Numbered from the stretch's first letter, positions 8,227 to 18,260 are shown. The stretch: 64,000 nucleotides of DNA from Paenibacillus sp. JZ16 (GCF_015326965.1 NZ_CP017659.1:1922001-1986000), one strand, 5' to 3'. The notes: generated from the sequence alone by a model not told the origin. Numbers and translations: made by a program.

Positions 8227-11200
8227 TTATTCGATTATCGCTCCCTTGGCTTCAGGGCCAAGCCGCCATCGCTGACGATCCGAACCGGCATCCGGCTCAT
8301 TCATTTCAAGCCCCGAACCGTCAGCCCTTACGGCAATCGCCCGGCCATCGTGCACGGATCGGATGGTTACCGTATCATCTTCCTGACGTTCCACTCGCCA
8401 TCGCTGATTGTTATAACCGAGATATGTGTATAACTGAATCCGGTTCTGCCCGGTATCCACATCCAAAGCCTTGCCTTCCGGCGTACGAATGGAATACGTA
8501 TCGTCCTCTCCTGTTGGTACCAATACCCATAACGGGTTCCCCGTACCCGTTGATTCCTTCACGGTAACGGGTTCGCCGTTTACGGATTTCTCGGTATAGA
8601 TCACCTGGTTCATGGCTTCGTTCATGAAGCTGGTTTTCCTCAGACGAGCTTCAGACGAATGACGGACGTAGACATTTTGATAGGAAGCCTGCCCGCCGAA
8701 CACATTGACGCCAAAATGCCCTTCGGCAAATGTCCCGTCCATCACATCGATTACCGTCTTCCCGTCCACGTCGACTTGAATATGCGGACCTTTCGCTTCA
8801 ATCCTCAGGTGATAGGTTCTTCCCCCTTGGATAAAACCGGGGACTCTGGCCAGGACCTGACGTTCCTCGAATCGACCTTCGACCATGTAGAAGAGCCGAA
8901 TCGCCTTCATACCAGGATCCAGATTCAGATAATATCCACTGCGTCCGTCCCCGCTTGCCCGAAACAGCATGGACCCGGCACCGCCTGCTTCCCCAAGCCG
9001 CATGTCTCCTTCGAACGTGAAGTCTCCTGCCTTCTCTTGCGCCATATAATTGGCATCGCTTGAATGGCTGCCCCGGATTCCATGCTCGGTAAGAACCCAT
9101 TTCGAGGCCTTGAGGTCCGGTTTCCATCCCGTCAGATTTGTTTTGAACGTTCCGCTCGTGACCAACACGCGGGTGCTCGCCGATATTTTTCCGTTTGGCG
9201 TTGAGGCCATAATCACGGCTTCTCCCGCATTCAAAGCTTTCAATACGGCATGGGTCTCATCGGATGAAACAATCCGGACCGTATCGGGATGACTGGATGT
9301 CCATACCAAAGGTTTCTTCCCGTTGCCCTGGACACGATCCACGGCTGCGTACAACGATTCGGTCTCTCCCTGGGACAGGTCCAGCTCGTATGAATCCAAC
9401 AGGATTCGGGAAGCAGGTTCTGATAGATCAAGATGCCTCCACACGGAATCCAGCTCATGCACCTGAAGGGATTTCAGCTTTACTTGGCCGCCTTGGGTGT
9501 AAAAGCTCATCCCCCGTCTGGCCCGATCCGGAAAAATAACGTCCGAGAACACAACGTTTCCGTCATTGCCGAACACCTCGACGGAAGATTCATCGACATA
9601 AATACTCAGCTTGACCACTCCATCTATGGGGTGCAGCAAAGCTTTGTGTTCGGTCGAGAACAGGCTGGAGAAATCCGTGGTTCCCGATGCCGAACGGTCA
9701 ATGAACATGTGATGCGCGGCATTATTATAACCGACCACCGTCTGTTGTCCGCCGCCTTCCCGCAGCCGGAAGCCGAATTCCAGCTCGCTGCTGTCTGTCG
9801 GAATCTCGACTTCCGCCTCGATTTCAAACGCGCCGGCCTGAATTCCCTTTAACACATTCTGCGAGGTCTCCGTCACTTCCCTGTTGTTCACATGGATGAC
9901 CGTATTCCGGAGGGTCTCAAGCTCAGAGATTGGAGACTGGTGCAGACGTATCCCCTCACTCGTCGTTCTGAGCGACAGCTCTCTAGGTATGGTCAGCTGG
10001 CCCTTCCAGCCCGAAGTCGGAAAACTGAAGGGATAATCCCAGTTCGTCATCCATGCCAGCATGATCCTACGATTGTCCGGCAGGTCGGAGAAGGACATGG
10101 AGGCATAGAATTCCTTGCCCCAATCCGTTCTCAGCACGGTCCCCGCCGTATGATCATTCATAAATTTGCCGTCTGGCGTCACATCGCCGATAAAATATTC
10201 CGCATCGGAGCCTTGGGTGTTCGGATTAGCGCCGCTGCTGATCATCAACACCCATTTGCGCTGACCCGAGCCGTCCACGGCAAGCTGAAACAGATCCGGA
10301 CATTCCCACACGCCTCCACGGATATATTCCCCATACCCGAAACGGTCCGTTAAGGACCAATCGACCAGATTGTCGGAGGTATAGAAGCGAATATGATCTC
10401 CCCCTGATACCACCATGATCCAGCGGTTGTTGGCTTCATCCCGAACCACTTTGGGATCGCGAAAATCCCATCCTCCGGGATCCTCGCCCTGTTTGCCCGG
10501 GTTCTCGATGAGGATCGGCCGTTCTTTCGAATACGTCCAGGTCCGTCCGTGATCGGTGCTGTAAGCAAGTCCGATCTTCTGATTCCCGCCCGGCCGATCA
10601 GGATTAAAGGATGTATAGTAGGCAATGAGTCCTTTGCCTCCAGAATCCCCGAACAGACCTGAAGCGTTCGTTGTATCGGCTACGGCGGAACCCGACCAGA
10701 CATGTCCGAGATCGTTCCAAGGCAGTGCGATCGGCAGCCGGTTCCAATGCAGCAGATCCCGGCTGACCGCATGCGCCCACTGGCCTGCGTCCTGATGGAA
10801 AAGATGATACTCCCCTTCGAAATAGACCAATCCGTTCGGATCGCTTACCGAGCCTCGGATTGGGCTATAGTGATACTGCGGGCGGTATTCCTCCGTATAA
10901 TAATCTTCCATCGGAGTTACGTACACGTCCTGAAAGTAAGCCGTTCCGGACTTTACCTTCATCCCGATCGATCCGTCCGCGTAACTTCCGTCGGAAATGC
11001 GGATCGCAGCGGGTTCGTAACCATCTACAGTGACTTGAGTTCTGTCTCCGGAGACGTGGATCTCTACATGATGCACACTTGTGGGCAGGCTTGGGTATGT
11101 ACGGCTCGATGCGCCAATCACCTTTCCATCCGAGGTTTCCAGCGTTACCCGAACCTGATCATCCTCTCTCCTGAATATGGCTTCGTATCCCTCCGTTCCT

Positions 11201-12066
11201 TGATCGTTCCCTCTCCAATAGAACCCGGCTTCAGCCTGTCCCCCTAAGGTGATATTTCCTTCCAGCACATAATCCGCAGCCGCATTCTTATAGATTCTGT
11301 AGGCTTCGAGCCCTTCCGATGCCGATCCCTTAAGCCCTTTGATGTCAGGCTGCCAGTCCCCGCTCGTATTTACCGGTCCGAACAAGTTGCCTTTCCACTC
11401 GCTCACCTTGATATTTTGAAACAGGGCGGAACCATCCCACACATGTAGACCCAGCTGTCCTGTGGAATAAGCCGTATCATCGACTTCCATTATCGGTTCA
11501 TATTGGTTTCCCCAAAACACCTTGATATTGCTGCCTACCACCTTGACCTTAAGGTGAACGATTTCCCCTTGACTCAACGAGAGCGCTTTTTCAACCTTCA
11601 ATCTTCCGTTCCCTTCGCGGGCATCCTTGAGGCGAACCAAGCCTGCACTGGGTACGATTTGCAGCATATACGATGACCAGCCGTCAACGCTTGAACGAAA
11701 GACCAGCGAAGCATCTGCTTGCATATCCGTAATCATCACATCGGCTTCATAGACAAAATCATCCGCTCTGGTTGCTGAGATCGCCGCTGCATTCTCACTT
11801 GAATCGGAACTAAGCCGTAAACCTTCTGCCGTTTGTTCCATATTGCCACTGCCCTTCAACTGCCACCCTTCGAGGTTGGTCTTTACATTGGATACGCTTT
11901 CAAAAATATCGTTTTCTCCTTTCCCTTTCAAAGCTGCATTCGCTTCTTGGATCGCTGACGCAGCCCATGCCGAATCCGGAATGACGCTTGTCGCCAGCAA
12001 TAAGGTCATCGTGATGGCAGACATCGTGCGCAGCAACATGGTATGTACATCCTGCGGTAATTTCAT
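8227..12066 (-). CDS. secreted multidomain GH32 fructan hydrolase (levanase/exo-inulinase type)
   Basis: 1279 residues. Start at ATG 12066 with GAGGTGG 4 nt upstream; the frame stays open further upstream but there overlaps the fructokinase gene. Signal peptide about 1-35 (cleavage after AWA). Two concanavalin/LamG-like domains resembling CBM66 modules (about 55-205 and 215-365) come first. Then comes a GH32 five-bladed propeller with nucleophile Asp about 409 (SDPNG), RDP about 537, acid/base Glu about 588 (WECPD) and the usual C-terminal beta sandwich. A Big2 immunoglobulin-like domain (about 890-972), a third LamG-like domain (about 975-1139) and a ricin-B-like trefoil with QRW repeats (about 1142-1275) follow. 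It would degrade levan or inulin outside the cell. No LPXTG or SLH anchor is seen. Levan versus inulin preference cannot be told. Confidence 0.9.
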   Translation of the reverse strand: MKLPQDVHTMLLRTMSAITMTLLLATSVIPDSAWAASAIQEANAALKGKGENDIFESVSNVKTNLEGWQLKGSGNMEQTAEGLRLSSDSSENAAAISATRADDFVYEADVMITDMQADASLVFRSSVDGWSSYMLQIVPSAGLVRLKDAREGNGRLKVEKALSLSQGEIVHLKVKVVGSNIKVFWGNQYEPIMEVDDTAYSTGQLGLHVWDGSALFQNIKVSEWKGNLFGPVNTSGDWQPDIKGLKGSASEGLEAYRIYKNAAADYVLEGNITLGGQAEAGFYWRGNDQGTEGYEAIFRREDDQVRVTLETSDGKVIGASSRTYPSLPTSVHHVEIHVSGDRTQVTVDGYEPAAIRISDGSYADGSIGMKVKSGTAYFQDVYVTPMEDYYTEEYRPQYHYSPIRGSVSDPNGLVYFEGEYHLFHQDAGQWAHAVSRDLLHWNRLPIALPWNDLGHVWSGSAVADTTNASGLFGDSGGKGLIAYYTSFNPDRPGGNQKIGLAYSTDHGRTWTYSKERPILIENPGKQGEDPGGWDFRDPKVVRDEANNRWIMVVSGGDHIRFYTSDNLVDWSLTDRFGYGEYIRGGVWECPDLFQLAVDGSGQRKWVLMISSGANPNTQGSDAEYFIGDVTPDGKFMNDHTAGTVLRTDWGKEFYASMSFSDLPDNRRIMLAWMTNWDYPFSFPTSGWKGQLTIPRELSLRTTSEGIRLHQSPISELETLRNTVIHVNNREVTETSQNVLKGIQAGAFEIEAEVEIPTDSSELEFGFRLREGGGQQTVVGYNNAAHHMFIDRSASGTTDFSSLFSTEHKALLHPIDGVVKLSIYVDESSVEVFGNDGNVVFSDVIFPDRARRGMSFYTQGGQVKLKSLQVHELDSVWRHLDLSEPASRILLDSYELDLSQGETESLYAAVDRVQGNGKKPLVWTSSHPDTVRIVSSDETHAVLKALNAGEAVIMASTPNGKISASTRVLVTSGTFKTNLTGWKPDLKASKWVLTEHGIRGSHSSDANYMAQEKAGDFTFEGDMRLGEAGGAGSMLFRASGDGRSGYYLNLDPGMKAIRLFYMVEGRFEERQVLARVPGFIQGGRTYHLRIEAKGPHIQVDVDGKTVIDVMDGTFAEGHFGVNVFGGQASYQNVYVRHSSEARLRKTSFMNEAMNQVIYTEKSVNGEPVTVKESTGTGNPLWVLVPTGEDDTYSIRTPEGKALDVDTGQNRIQLYTYLGYNNQRWRVERQEDDTVTIRSVHDGRAIAVRADGSGLEMNEPDAGSDRQRWRLGPEAKGAIIE

Positions 12067-12113
12067 ATAACCACCTCGTTTCGATTCTTTACCACACGTT
12101 ATATAGGAAGGAA

Positions 12114-12133
12114 CAGCCCGAACACTCGGGCTG
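12114..12133 (-). other. intercistronic hairpin between fructokinase and secreted GH32 gene
   Basis: CAGCCCGA and TCGGGCTG pair perfectly over 8 bp around a 4-nt loop. On the minus strand it is followed by TTCCTTCC, a poor U-tract, so it could be a partial terminator or an mRNA-processing site that sets the level of the last gene. Confidence 0.5.
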
Positions 12134-12146
12134 ATCTCCCAATTGT

Positions 12147-13031
12147 TTATCGTTGCGAATCTTGCCATGCCCGGATTCCCAGAGCCAATGCGCCGCATAA
12201 ACCGGACTGGGTGCCTAATACCGGAGGAACTATATAATTCTCGATATCGTGTACAATTTCGTCGGCAAGCACATATCCGTTCAAATTGCGCTTCACCTCT
12301 GCACGAATGAGGGAATACAGCTGAGCTTGCTGCATAACCCCGCCGCCCAGTATGATCTTCTCCGGGGAATTCGTCAGGATCAGTCCGGTTATGGATTGCG
12401 CTATATAATAGGCTTCGATTTCCCAAGCGGGATGGTCGGCCGGCAGCAGATGTCCTTTCAACCCCCATCGGGCTTCAAGCGCCGGCCCTGCTGCCAATCC
12501 TTCCAAGCAATCGCCATGGTAAGGACAGGTTCCTCCAAAGCCATCTTCCGGATGGCGTTTAACGGGAACATGGCCTCCTTCCGGATGAACCAATCCATGA
12601 ACCAGTCGTCCTTCGGCATAAAGGCCGATCCCAAGACCTGTACCCACCGTATAATAAGCGCAGCTGCTCAGCCCCCTCGCTGCTCCCCAAGTCGCTTCTC
12701 CATAAGCAGCTGCATTGACATCCGTATCCCAGCCATAGGGAATGTTCATATGCGACTTCATCTTACCAAGGACATCTGTATGCGACCATCCAGGTTTCGG
12801 TGTTGACGTTACATATCCGTATGTCGGGCTCTCCTGTTTCAGATCGATGGGGCCAAATGACCCGATGCCAATGGCTTCTACCTCATGATCCTTGAAGTAG
12901 GAAATGGCTCTGGATAATGTCCCTTCCGGCTGTCCTGTCGGAAAGCTGATGCTGTCCTTGACGATTCCGTCTTCACTTCCAATACCGCAGACAAATTTGG
13001 TGCCGCCCGCTTCCATTGCTCCAATATGCAT
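12147..13031 (-). CDS. scrK: ROK-family fructokinase
   Basis: Phosphorylates fructose to fructose-6-phosphate with ATP. 294 residues, the normal ROK length. It has the phosphate-binding EAGGTKFVCGIG start, the catalytic region (YGWDTDVNAAAYGE), and the zinc-binding stretch HPEDGFGGTCPYHGDC typical of ScrK/GmuE fructokinases. It lies between the two GH32 genes, so its likely job is to feed fructose released by them into glycolysis. I prefer fructokinase to glucokinase because of this setting and the zinc motif. Confidence 0.9.
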   Translation of the reverse strand: MHIGAMEAGGTKFVCGIGSEDGIVKDSISFPTGQPEGTLSRAISYFKDHEVEAIGIGSFGPIDLKQESPTYGYVTSTPKPGWSHTDVLGKMKSHMNIPYGWDTDVNAAAYGEATWGAARGLSSCAYYTVGTGLGIGLYAEGRLVHGLVHPEGGHVPVKRHPEDGFGGTCPYHGDCLEGLAAGPALEARWGLKGHLLPADHPAWEIEAYYIAQSITGLILTNSPEKIILGGGVMQQAQLYSLIRAEVKRNLNGYVLADEIVHDIENYIVPPVLGTQSGLCGALALGIRAWQDSQR

Positions 13032-13065
13032 ACTGCCGGATCTCCTTATGTCTTATCGATTCATA

Positions 13066-14541
13066 TTACTTTAACTGGCCACCAGATGAAGAAACCTCAT
13101 AGATATGGAGGGATTCTATGACCTTCCGGTTATCATCAGCAAACACGGTTATGCCCGTTGATGCGGGATCAGGATAAATTAAATCCGTGATCACCGCCTG
13201 CCCGCGATCCGCGAACAGCTCCACGGACGAACGGTCCACGAAGATCCGCAGTTCCAGCATAGAGCCCGGTGTCTTTAACGGTGCCGCATGCTTGCCGGGG
13301 AAATCTTTGTGGAAATCCGCCTGCCCTGAACGGCTGCGATCCACGTATACTTCGGCTAACCTTGCATCCCAACCGACCAACGTTTCTTGTCCTAATCCTG
13401 CCCTTACCTTCAAACCAAGCGAAGATGCTGGATCAAAGCGGACAAGGATCTCGAAGTTCTCCAGCCGTACAGCCGCTAATCGGACAGCAGCTTCATCCAC
13501 GGCTATATCACGCAAGGAAAGCACCTCATGACGATACTCTTCGATTTCACGAATCGGCTGCTGCGTTACCATGACTTCACCTTGCAGCGTCTCCAGCTTG
13601 AGTTCCCGCACCAAGGTCATGGCCCCCCTCCAACCATCCGTCGGTGTCAGGTTTGCGTATTTCCAATTGCTCATCCAGCCAATGAACAGCCTTCTGCCAT
13701 CCGGTGCAGGAATGTCGGACCAGCTGACTCCGGCATAATTGTCCCTGCCGTAATCCAGCCACCGCACATCACACTTGGAGCGCTCATCCGGAATAAACGC
13801 TGTTCCGTCAAAATCTCCAATAAAATATTGCGTTCTGGAGCCCTCGACGTAGGCCGGATCATCGCCAATGCTGACAAGCATGACCCATCGTATTCCATTG
13901 TCCTCCGTAGTAAGAGGGAACAGATCGGGGCATTCCCATACTCCGTCATGAGATCCGATGCCCTCTCCAAACTCGCTGGCAAATACCCATTCCTTTAAAT
14001 TGGAAGATCGATAAAGACATACCGTCTGTCCGCACGCCACAATCATCACCCACTGCGATGACGGCTCATGCCAGAACACTTTGGGATCCCGAAAATCAAC
14101 ATAGCTGTCATGGCGAAGGACCGGATTTCCTTCATACTTTCTCCAGGTTCTTCCTTCGTCCTTACTGTACGCCAGACTTTGATACTGAATCATTTGCTGC
14201 GCGCTCGGCGCATCATGATGGTGAGTGAAAATCGCCACAAGCCCGGGCCCTTCGTCGAAAAATCCGCTGGAATTGTTCCAATCTACAACGGCACTCCCCG
14301 AAAAAATCGTGCCACGTTCATCCGGCGCTAATGCAATGGGAAGCTCTTCCCAGGAAACCAGATCCTTGCTGACCGCATGCCCCCAGTGCATGGGTCCCCA
14401 TGTGGTGCCAAAGGGATGATGCTGATAAAACAAATGGTATTCCCCTTTAAAATAAACCATGCCATTGGGATCATTCATCCAGTACTTCTGTGGTGAAAAA
14501 TGATAGGCATTTCGATAGTTTTGTTGTTTTGTCTTAGACAT
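13066..14541 (-). CDS. cytoplasmic GH32 fructosidase (sucrase/levanase type)
   Basis: 491 residues with no signal peptide, so it should act inside the cell on imported fructo-oligosaccharides or sucrose. Catalytic landmarks: WMNDPNG with Asp24 as nucleophile, RDP at about residue 152, and WECPD with Glu about 203 as acid/base. A beta-sandwich domain with VDRSSVELFAD closes the protein, the usual GH32 architecture. AAGGAG precedes the ATG. It follows the binding-protein gene and precedes the fructokinase by 34 nt. Whether it hydrolyses free fructans or sucrose-6-phosphate cannot be settled; the absence of any PTS gene here argues for the former. Confidence 0.9.
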   Translation of the reverse strand: MSKTKQQNYRNAYHFSPQKYWMNDPNGMVYFKGEYHLFYQHHPFGTTWGPMHWGHAVSKDLVSWEELPIALAPDERGTIFSGSAVVDWNNSSGFFDEGPGLVAIFTHHHDAPSAQQMIQYQSLAYSKDEGRTWRKYEGNPVLRHDSYVDFRDPKVFWHEPSSQWVMIVACGQTVCLYRSSNLKEWVFASEFGEGIGSHDGVWECPDLFPLTTEDNGIRWVMLVSIGDDPAYVEGSRTQYFIGDFDGTAFIPDERSKCDVRWLDYGRDNYAGVSWSDIPAPDGRRLFIGWMSNWKYANLTPTDGWRGAMTLVRELKLETLQGEVMVTQQPIREIEEYRHEVLSLRDIAVDEAAVRLAAVRLENFEILVRFDPASSLGLKVRAGLGQETLVGWDARLAEVYVDRSRSGQADFHKDFPGKHAAPLKTPGSMLELRIFVDRSSVELFADRGQAVITDLIYPDPASTGITVFADDNRKVIESLHIYEVSSSGGQLK

Positions 14542-14625
14542 TCGGTGATCTCCTTCATTATCGTTATCATGGGTTTACGACCGTACTTCAACCATATGCA
14601 TCAACGGCGGCCGCATTCCACACGG

Positions 14626-16227
14626 TTACTTCATGTTCCTGTCGTATCCCGTTTGTTTAATCGTCAGCCACTCCTGAAGTCCAAGTCGATCCAATTCCTT
14701 CAGATAAGCGTCCCATTCCTGATCTACTTTTCCATTCTGGTACCATTCGGTGCGCATTCTTTCCAGGTAAGGGAACAAGTCCGCTTCAATCGTGGATAAG
14801 CGATCCAACTCGTCGATGGAGAAGAACACTTTCGGATACGTATTCTCCGCTTTCATATGCGGTACCATGACGTCTTTCATGAGTTTGAGCCTCCACGCAG
14901 CATCATCCGGCATCGTGGTGTATTTGCCATAATACTCGTCCAGGATCGCAAGCGGCCCCGCGATGCTTGTTTTTTGTCTTAGCTCTACCGGAGCCGTGCC
15001 TTCAAGCGGAAGATGCTTCAGCATCCCTTTGGCTTCGTCCAGCTCAAAAATATTCTGCTGGGTATCGTCACCGTAGGTTCCCCAGTTGTTCTGAACCGAT
15101 TGGAGCGGTTCATACATCGCATCGATCCATTTTGCCGTTTCTTCCAGCTTCTTGTTGCTGCTGGTAATGACCAATCTTCCCCGGTCAAGACCGATCCCGT
15201 TCGTTCTCGTCACATTGATCTCACCGGATGGTCCTGCAAGCGGCGGCATCAGGTCATACGTATCATTCATGCCCGTGATGTTGGCTTTATCCCACGTAAA
15301 ATACATGCCGTACCGGTGGTCCTTTCCCTTAGCCAGGTAGGTATTCCAATCCTGCTGGAAGGCTTCAATGTCGATTAATCCCTCTTCATATAATTCGTGA
15401 ATGAATGCTATGGCTTCCTTATACCCCTCCTCTGCTGCGGTAAACACCACCTTGCCATCATCCGTAACAACGGTATGATCCCAGTTCTCGCCCAAGCCGA
15501 ATGAAGCAAACAGGAATGTCAGATCCTCGCCGCCCGGCTTATTAATGAAGGAAAGCGGTATTTCGTCCGCCTGTCCGTTGCCGTTCGGATCTTGGGTTTT
15601 GAACGCTTTCAATACCGTTTTTAGCTCTTCCGTGGTGGTTGGCATCTCAAGCCCCAAGGCGTCGAGCCACTCCACGTTAATCCAGGGGAAGTTATCCACC
15701 GATTGAATCCGCTCTTTCCCTGAACCCAACTCCTCGATCCATGGGAAGGAATAAATATGCCCATCCGGCGCCGTAATCATGTTGACGTATTCCGGTGCTT
15801 CCTCAAGTACCTTTTTGAGATTGGGCATATGCTGTTCGATCAAATCCTCCACGGGAATGATAACCCCGTCCTTCGCCAATTTCAGTAGATCATAGTCTCC
15901 GTATCCGGCATCGAAAATGGCATCCGGCAAATCGCCGCTCGCCACGGCCAGATTGCGTTTTTCCGCAAATACATCGCTGGTGTAGTTCTTCCACTTGATG
16001 TGAATGCCGGTTTTCTCCTCCAACCGCTTGTTGATCAGCTTCTCGTTAGGGTCGGCAGGAGCCAGCGGAGAGCTTTGCGTCAGGACGTTCAGGGTGACCT
16101 TACCGTCCGGCGACTCGCTTTGTGCCTCACCGCCACTGCCGCATCCGGCCAAGAGCAGCACGGCTGCCAGAGCTGTCAGCGTTACCGTTTTTTTACGGTT
16201 ATGTTTCTTGAATCCCTTCTTATTCAT
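14626..16227 (-). CDS. fructan locus extracellular solute-binding lipoprotein
   Basis: About 533 residues, family 1 solute-binding protein of an ABC importer. I start at ATG 16227 (MNKKGFKK) because GGGAGG lies 8 nt upstream; the upstream ATG at 16248 does not have one. The signal peptide ends in the lipobox LLAGC, then a Gly/Ser linker. Lid and binding-cleft segments such as LINKRLEEKTGIHIKWKNY are typical of the LipO branch. It sits between the permeases and the cytoplasmic GH32 gene, so a fructo-oligosaccharide is the likely ligand, by context only. Confidence 0.88.
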   Translation of the reverse strand: MNKKGFKKHNRKKTVTLTALAAVLLLAGCGSGGEAQSESPDGKVTLNVLTQSSPLAPADPNEKLINKRLEEKTGIHIKWKNYTSDVFAEKRNLAVASGDLPDAIFDAGYGDYDLLKLAKDGVIIPVEDLIEQHMPNLKKVLEEAPEYVNMITAPDGHIYSFPWIEELGSGKERIQSVDNFPWINVEWLDALGLEMPTTTEELKTVLKAFKTQDPNGNGQADEIPLSFINKPGGEDLTFLFASFGLGENWDHTVVTDDGKVVFTAAEEGYKEAIAFIHELYEEGLIDIEAFQQDWNTYLAKGKDHRYGMYFTWDKANITGMNDTYDLMPPLAGPSGEINVTRTNGIGLDRGRLVITSSNKKLEETAKWIDAMYEPLQSVQNNWGTYGDDTQQNIFELDEAKGMLKHLPLEGTAPVELRQKTSIAGPLAILDEYYGKYTTMPDDAAWRLKLMKDVMVPHMKAENTYPKVFFSIDELDRLSTIEADLFPYLERMRTEWYQNGKVDQEWDAYLKELDRLGLQEWLTIKQTGYDRNMK

Positions 16228-16279
16228 ATCAATGACCTCCCGAATCATATATTTGGATTACTATGTTGAGGGCGGGCCA

Positions 16280-17161
16280 CTATTTGAGCGAGCCTACCAT
16301 AACACCTTTTTCAAAGTACTTTTGGAAGAACGGATACATAATCAGCAGCGGAAGGCTGGATATCACGATCGCCGAATATTTAATCATTTCCGAGAGCCGT
16401 TTCAGCTCCGCCATCGCAAGCTGGTCGCTGATCATGCCCGGCGCAGCCTGGTTTTGTATCAGAATCGATCTAAGAACGAGCTGCAGCGGGTGCAGCTTGG
16501 GATCGTCCAGATAGATCATGGCATCGAAGAATGCGTTCCACTGGCCAACGAAGGCATACAGCGCGAGCACAAAGATAATGGGCTTGGATAGCGGCAGAAC
16601 GATCCGGACAAAGATTTTCATATCGGAAGCCCCGTCCACATTAGCAGCCTCCTTCAATTCATTCGGTACCCCTTTGAAGAAGGTTCTGGACAAAATGATA
16701 TTCCACACATTGACCGCACCCGGGATGATCACGGCCCATACCGTATTGAGCATGCCAAGCTCCCTCACGAGCAAGTACGTAGGAATCAGTCCGCCTCCGA
16801 AAAATATGGTGATAATGAACAGCGTCATGAAAAAGTGTCGTCCGGCCAGCCGGTTCTCCGAAAGGGCGTATCCCGCACAGACCGAAACCGTTACCGTGAG
16901 AAGCGCAAATGCTGTTGAATAGAACACCGCATTGCCAAATCCGCGAAGCATCGCAGGATTGGACAGGATCATCTGATATCCTTCCAGGCTCCAATCGGAA
17001 ATTTTAAAAGATAGTCCTTGATTCAGCAGCACGGTGGGATCCATGAACGAAGCAACGACAATGTAAACCAATGGAACGACCACGACCAGTACGGCAAGCG
17101 TTAAAAAGATTGCATTTAATGACAACAGAAAGCGGTCGAAGCGTGAATGTTTAACGGCCAT
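16280..17161 (-). CDS. fructan locus ABC permease, YtcP/LplC type
   Basis: 293-residue second permease of the importer. Start at ATG 17161 (MAVKHSRFDRF), with AAAGGAG 9 nt upstream; the longer frame would overlap the previous permease gene. Six hydrophobic segments are visible, beginning with LNAIFLTLAVLVVVVPLVYI. The EAA loop reads ELKEAANVDGASDMKIFVRI. It pairs with the LplB-type permease 16 nt upstream. Confidence 0.88.
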   Translation of the reverse strand: MAVKHSRFDRFLLSLNAIFLTLAVLVVVVPLVYIVVASFMDPTVLLNQGLSFKISDWSLEGYQMILSNPAMLRGFGNAVFYSTAFALLTVTVSVCAGYALSENRLAGRHFFMTLFIITIFFGGGLIPTYLLVRELGMLNTVWAVIIPGAVNVWNIILSRTFFKGVPNELKEAANVDGASDMKIFVRIVLPLSKPIIFVLALYAFVGQWNAFFDAMIYLDDPKLHPLQLVLRSILIQNQAAPGMISDQLAMAELKRLSEMIKYSAIVISSLPLLIMYPFFQKYFEKGVMVGSLK

Positions 17162-17177
17162 GAATATGTCTCCTTTC

Positions 17178-18143
17178 CTAGTAGAGGCCTTCGCCTTCAT
17201 TGAGTTTTCGGACAATAAAGTTCACCGTCACGAGCAAAATGACATTGATGACGGAATTGAATAAACCAACCGCTGCCGAGTACGCGTAATCGCCTGACTG
17301 TAAGCCGACCTTGTATACATAGGTAGCGATAATTTCAGAAGTGGGAAGATTCATGGAGGTCTGCATCAGATAAGCCTTTTCAAAGCCAATAGACATAATG
17401 CCCCCTGCCGCAAGTATGAAGACGATCGCCATAATCGGCCTAATCGTGGGCAGATCGATATTTCGAATGCGCTGGAGCAGGTTAGCTCCGTCCAGGCTGG
17501 CCGCGTTATGCAGCTCCGGGTCCACATTCGCAAGAGCAGCCACATAGATGATGGAGGCCCATCCGGCACTCTGCCATATATCCGATAGGATATAAATCCA
17601 CCTGAAATATTCCGGCTGCGACATAAACATAAGCGGATTACCCGTCATCCAAATGACCAATTGATTAATCGGCCCCGTTGGCGACAAGAAGATAAACAGC
17701 ATTCCGACAATGACGACCACCGAGATGAAATTGGGTGCATATAGAAACAGCTGAACATTTTTCTTGACCGTCGCCCTGCGAACCTGGTTTAACATGAGCG
17801 CAAGCAGGATCGGCACCGGAAAGCTAAAGATCAGACCAAAAAAACTCAATTTAAGCGTATTCATAAAAATGACGTCAAAATTCGGCGAGGCGATAAACTT
17901 TTCAAAATGCTTGAGCCCAACCCACTCGCTGCCCAGAATCCCTTTAATGGGACTGAAATCCTTAAATGCGATTACGGCACCGTACATCGGGACGTATTTG
18001 AAAATAAGGGTCAATATAAGCGCCGGAGCTAGCAGTATGTACAGAAAATAGTTTTTCTTGATGAAAGCGAGCATTCGCCCCGCAGAACTCCGTTCTCTGA
18101 TTATCCCTGCCCCCTGGTTGGCTGGTTCCATTGAATTTTCCAA
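17178..18143 (-). CDS. fructan locus ABC permease, LplB/YteP type
   Basis: First gene of the fructan operon, about 321 residues. I place the start at TTG 18143, which has GGGGGA 6 nt before it; a GTG at 18209 would add 22 residues but has no ribosome-binding site. Helix 1 is YFLYILLAPALILTLIF, followed by KYVPMYG. The EAA loop is ELHNAASLDGANLLQRIRNI. Its sister at 1-766 shares the same plan. No ATPase is encoded in the locus. Confidence 0.88.
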   Translation of the reverse strand: MENSMEPANQGAGIIRERSSAGRMLAFIKKNYFLYILLAPALILTLIFKYVPMYGAVIAFKDFSPIKGILGSEWVGLKHFEKFIASPNFDVIFMNTLKLSFFGLIFSFPVPILLALMLNQVRRATVKKNVQLFLYAPNFISVVVIVGMLFIFLSPTGPINQLVIWMTGNPLMFMSQPEYFRWIYILSDIWQSAGWASIIYVAALANVDPELHNAASLDGANLLQRIRNIDLPTIRPIMAIVFILAAGGIMSIGFEKAYLMQTSMNLPTSEIIATYVYKVGLQSGDYAYSAAVGLFNSVINVILLVTVNFIVRKLNEGEGLY

Positions 18144-18231
18144 ACCTGTTCCCCCGTTCTTTCTAGAGAAGTTTACATATTGCTTACAGAAAAGGCTTTC
18201 ATTTTTCACTTTTGTTGAATGTCGCTTTTAC

Positions 18232-18260
18232 AATTTATCAAATGATGTAACTTCAGTCAA
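18232..18260 (-). promoter_or_regulatory. promoter of the fructan operon
   Basis: On the minus strand TTGACT (18255-18260) and TAAATT (18232-18237) are 17 nt apart, placing the transcript start about 80 nt before the first permease. The 463-nt AT-rich gap (18144-18606) between this operon and the divergent LacI gene holds this promoter, an inverted repeat and the lacI promoter; I see no ORF in it. Confidence 0.6.

Noticed and set aside
12067..12468. N-terminal extension of the secreted GH32 frame
   Set aside because: Overlaps the fructokinase coding sequence; the signal peptide and ribosome-binding site fix the start at 12066.
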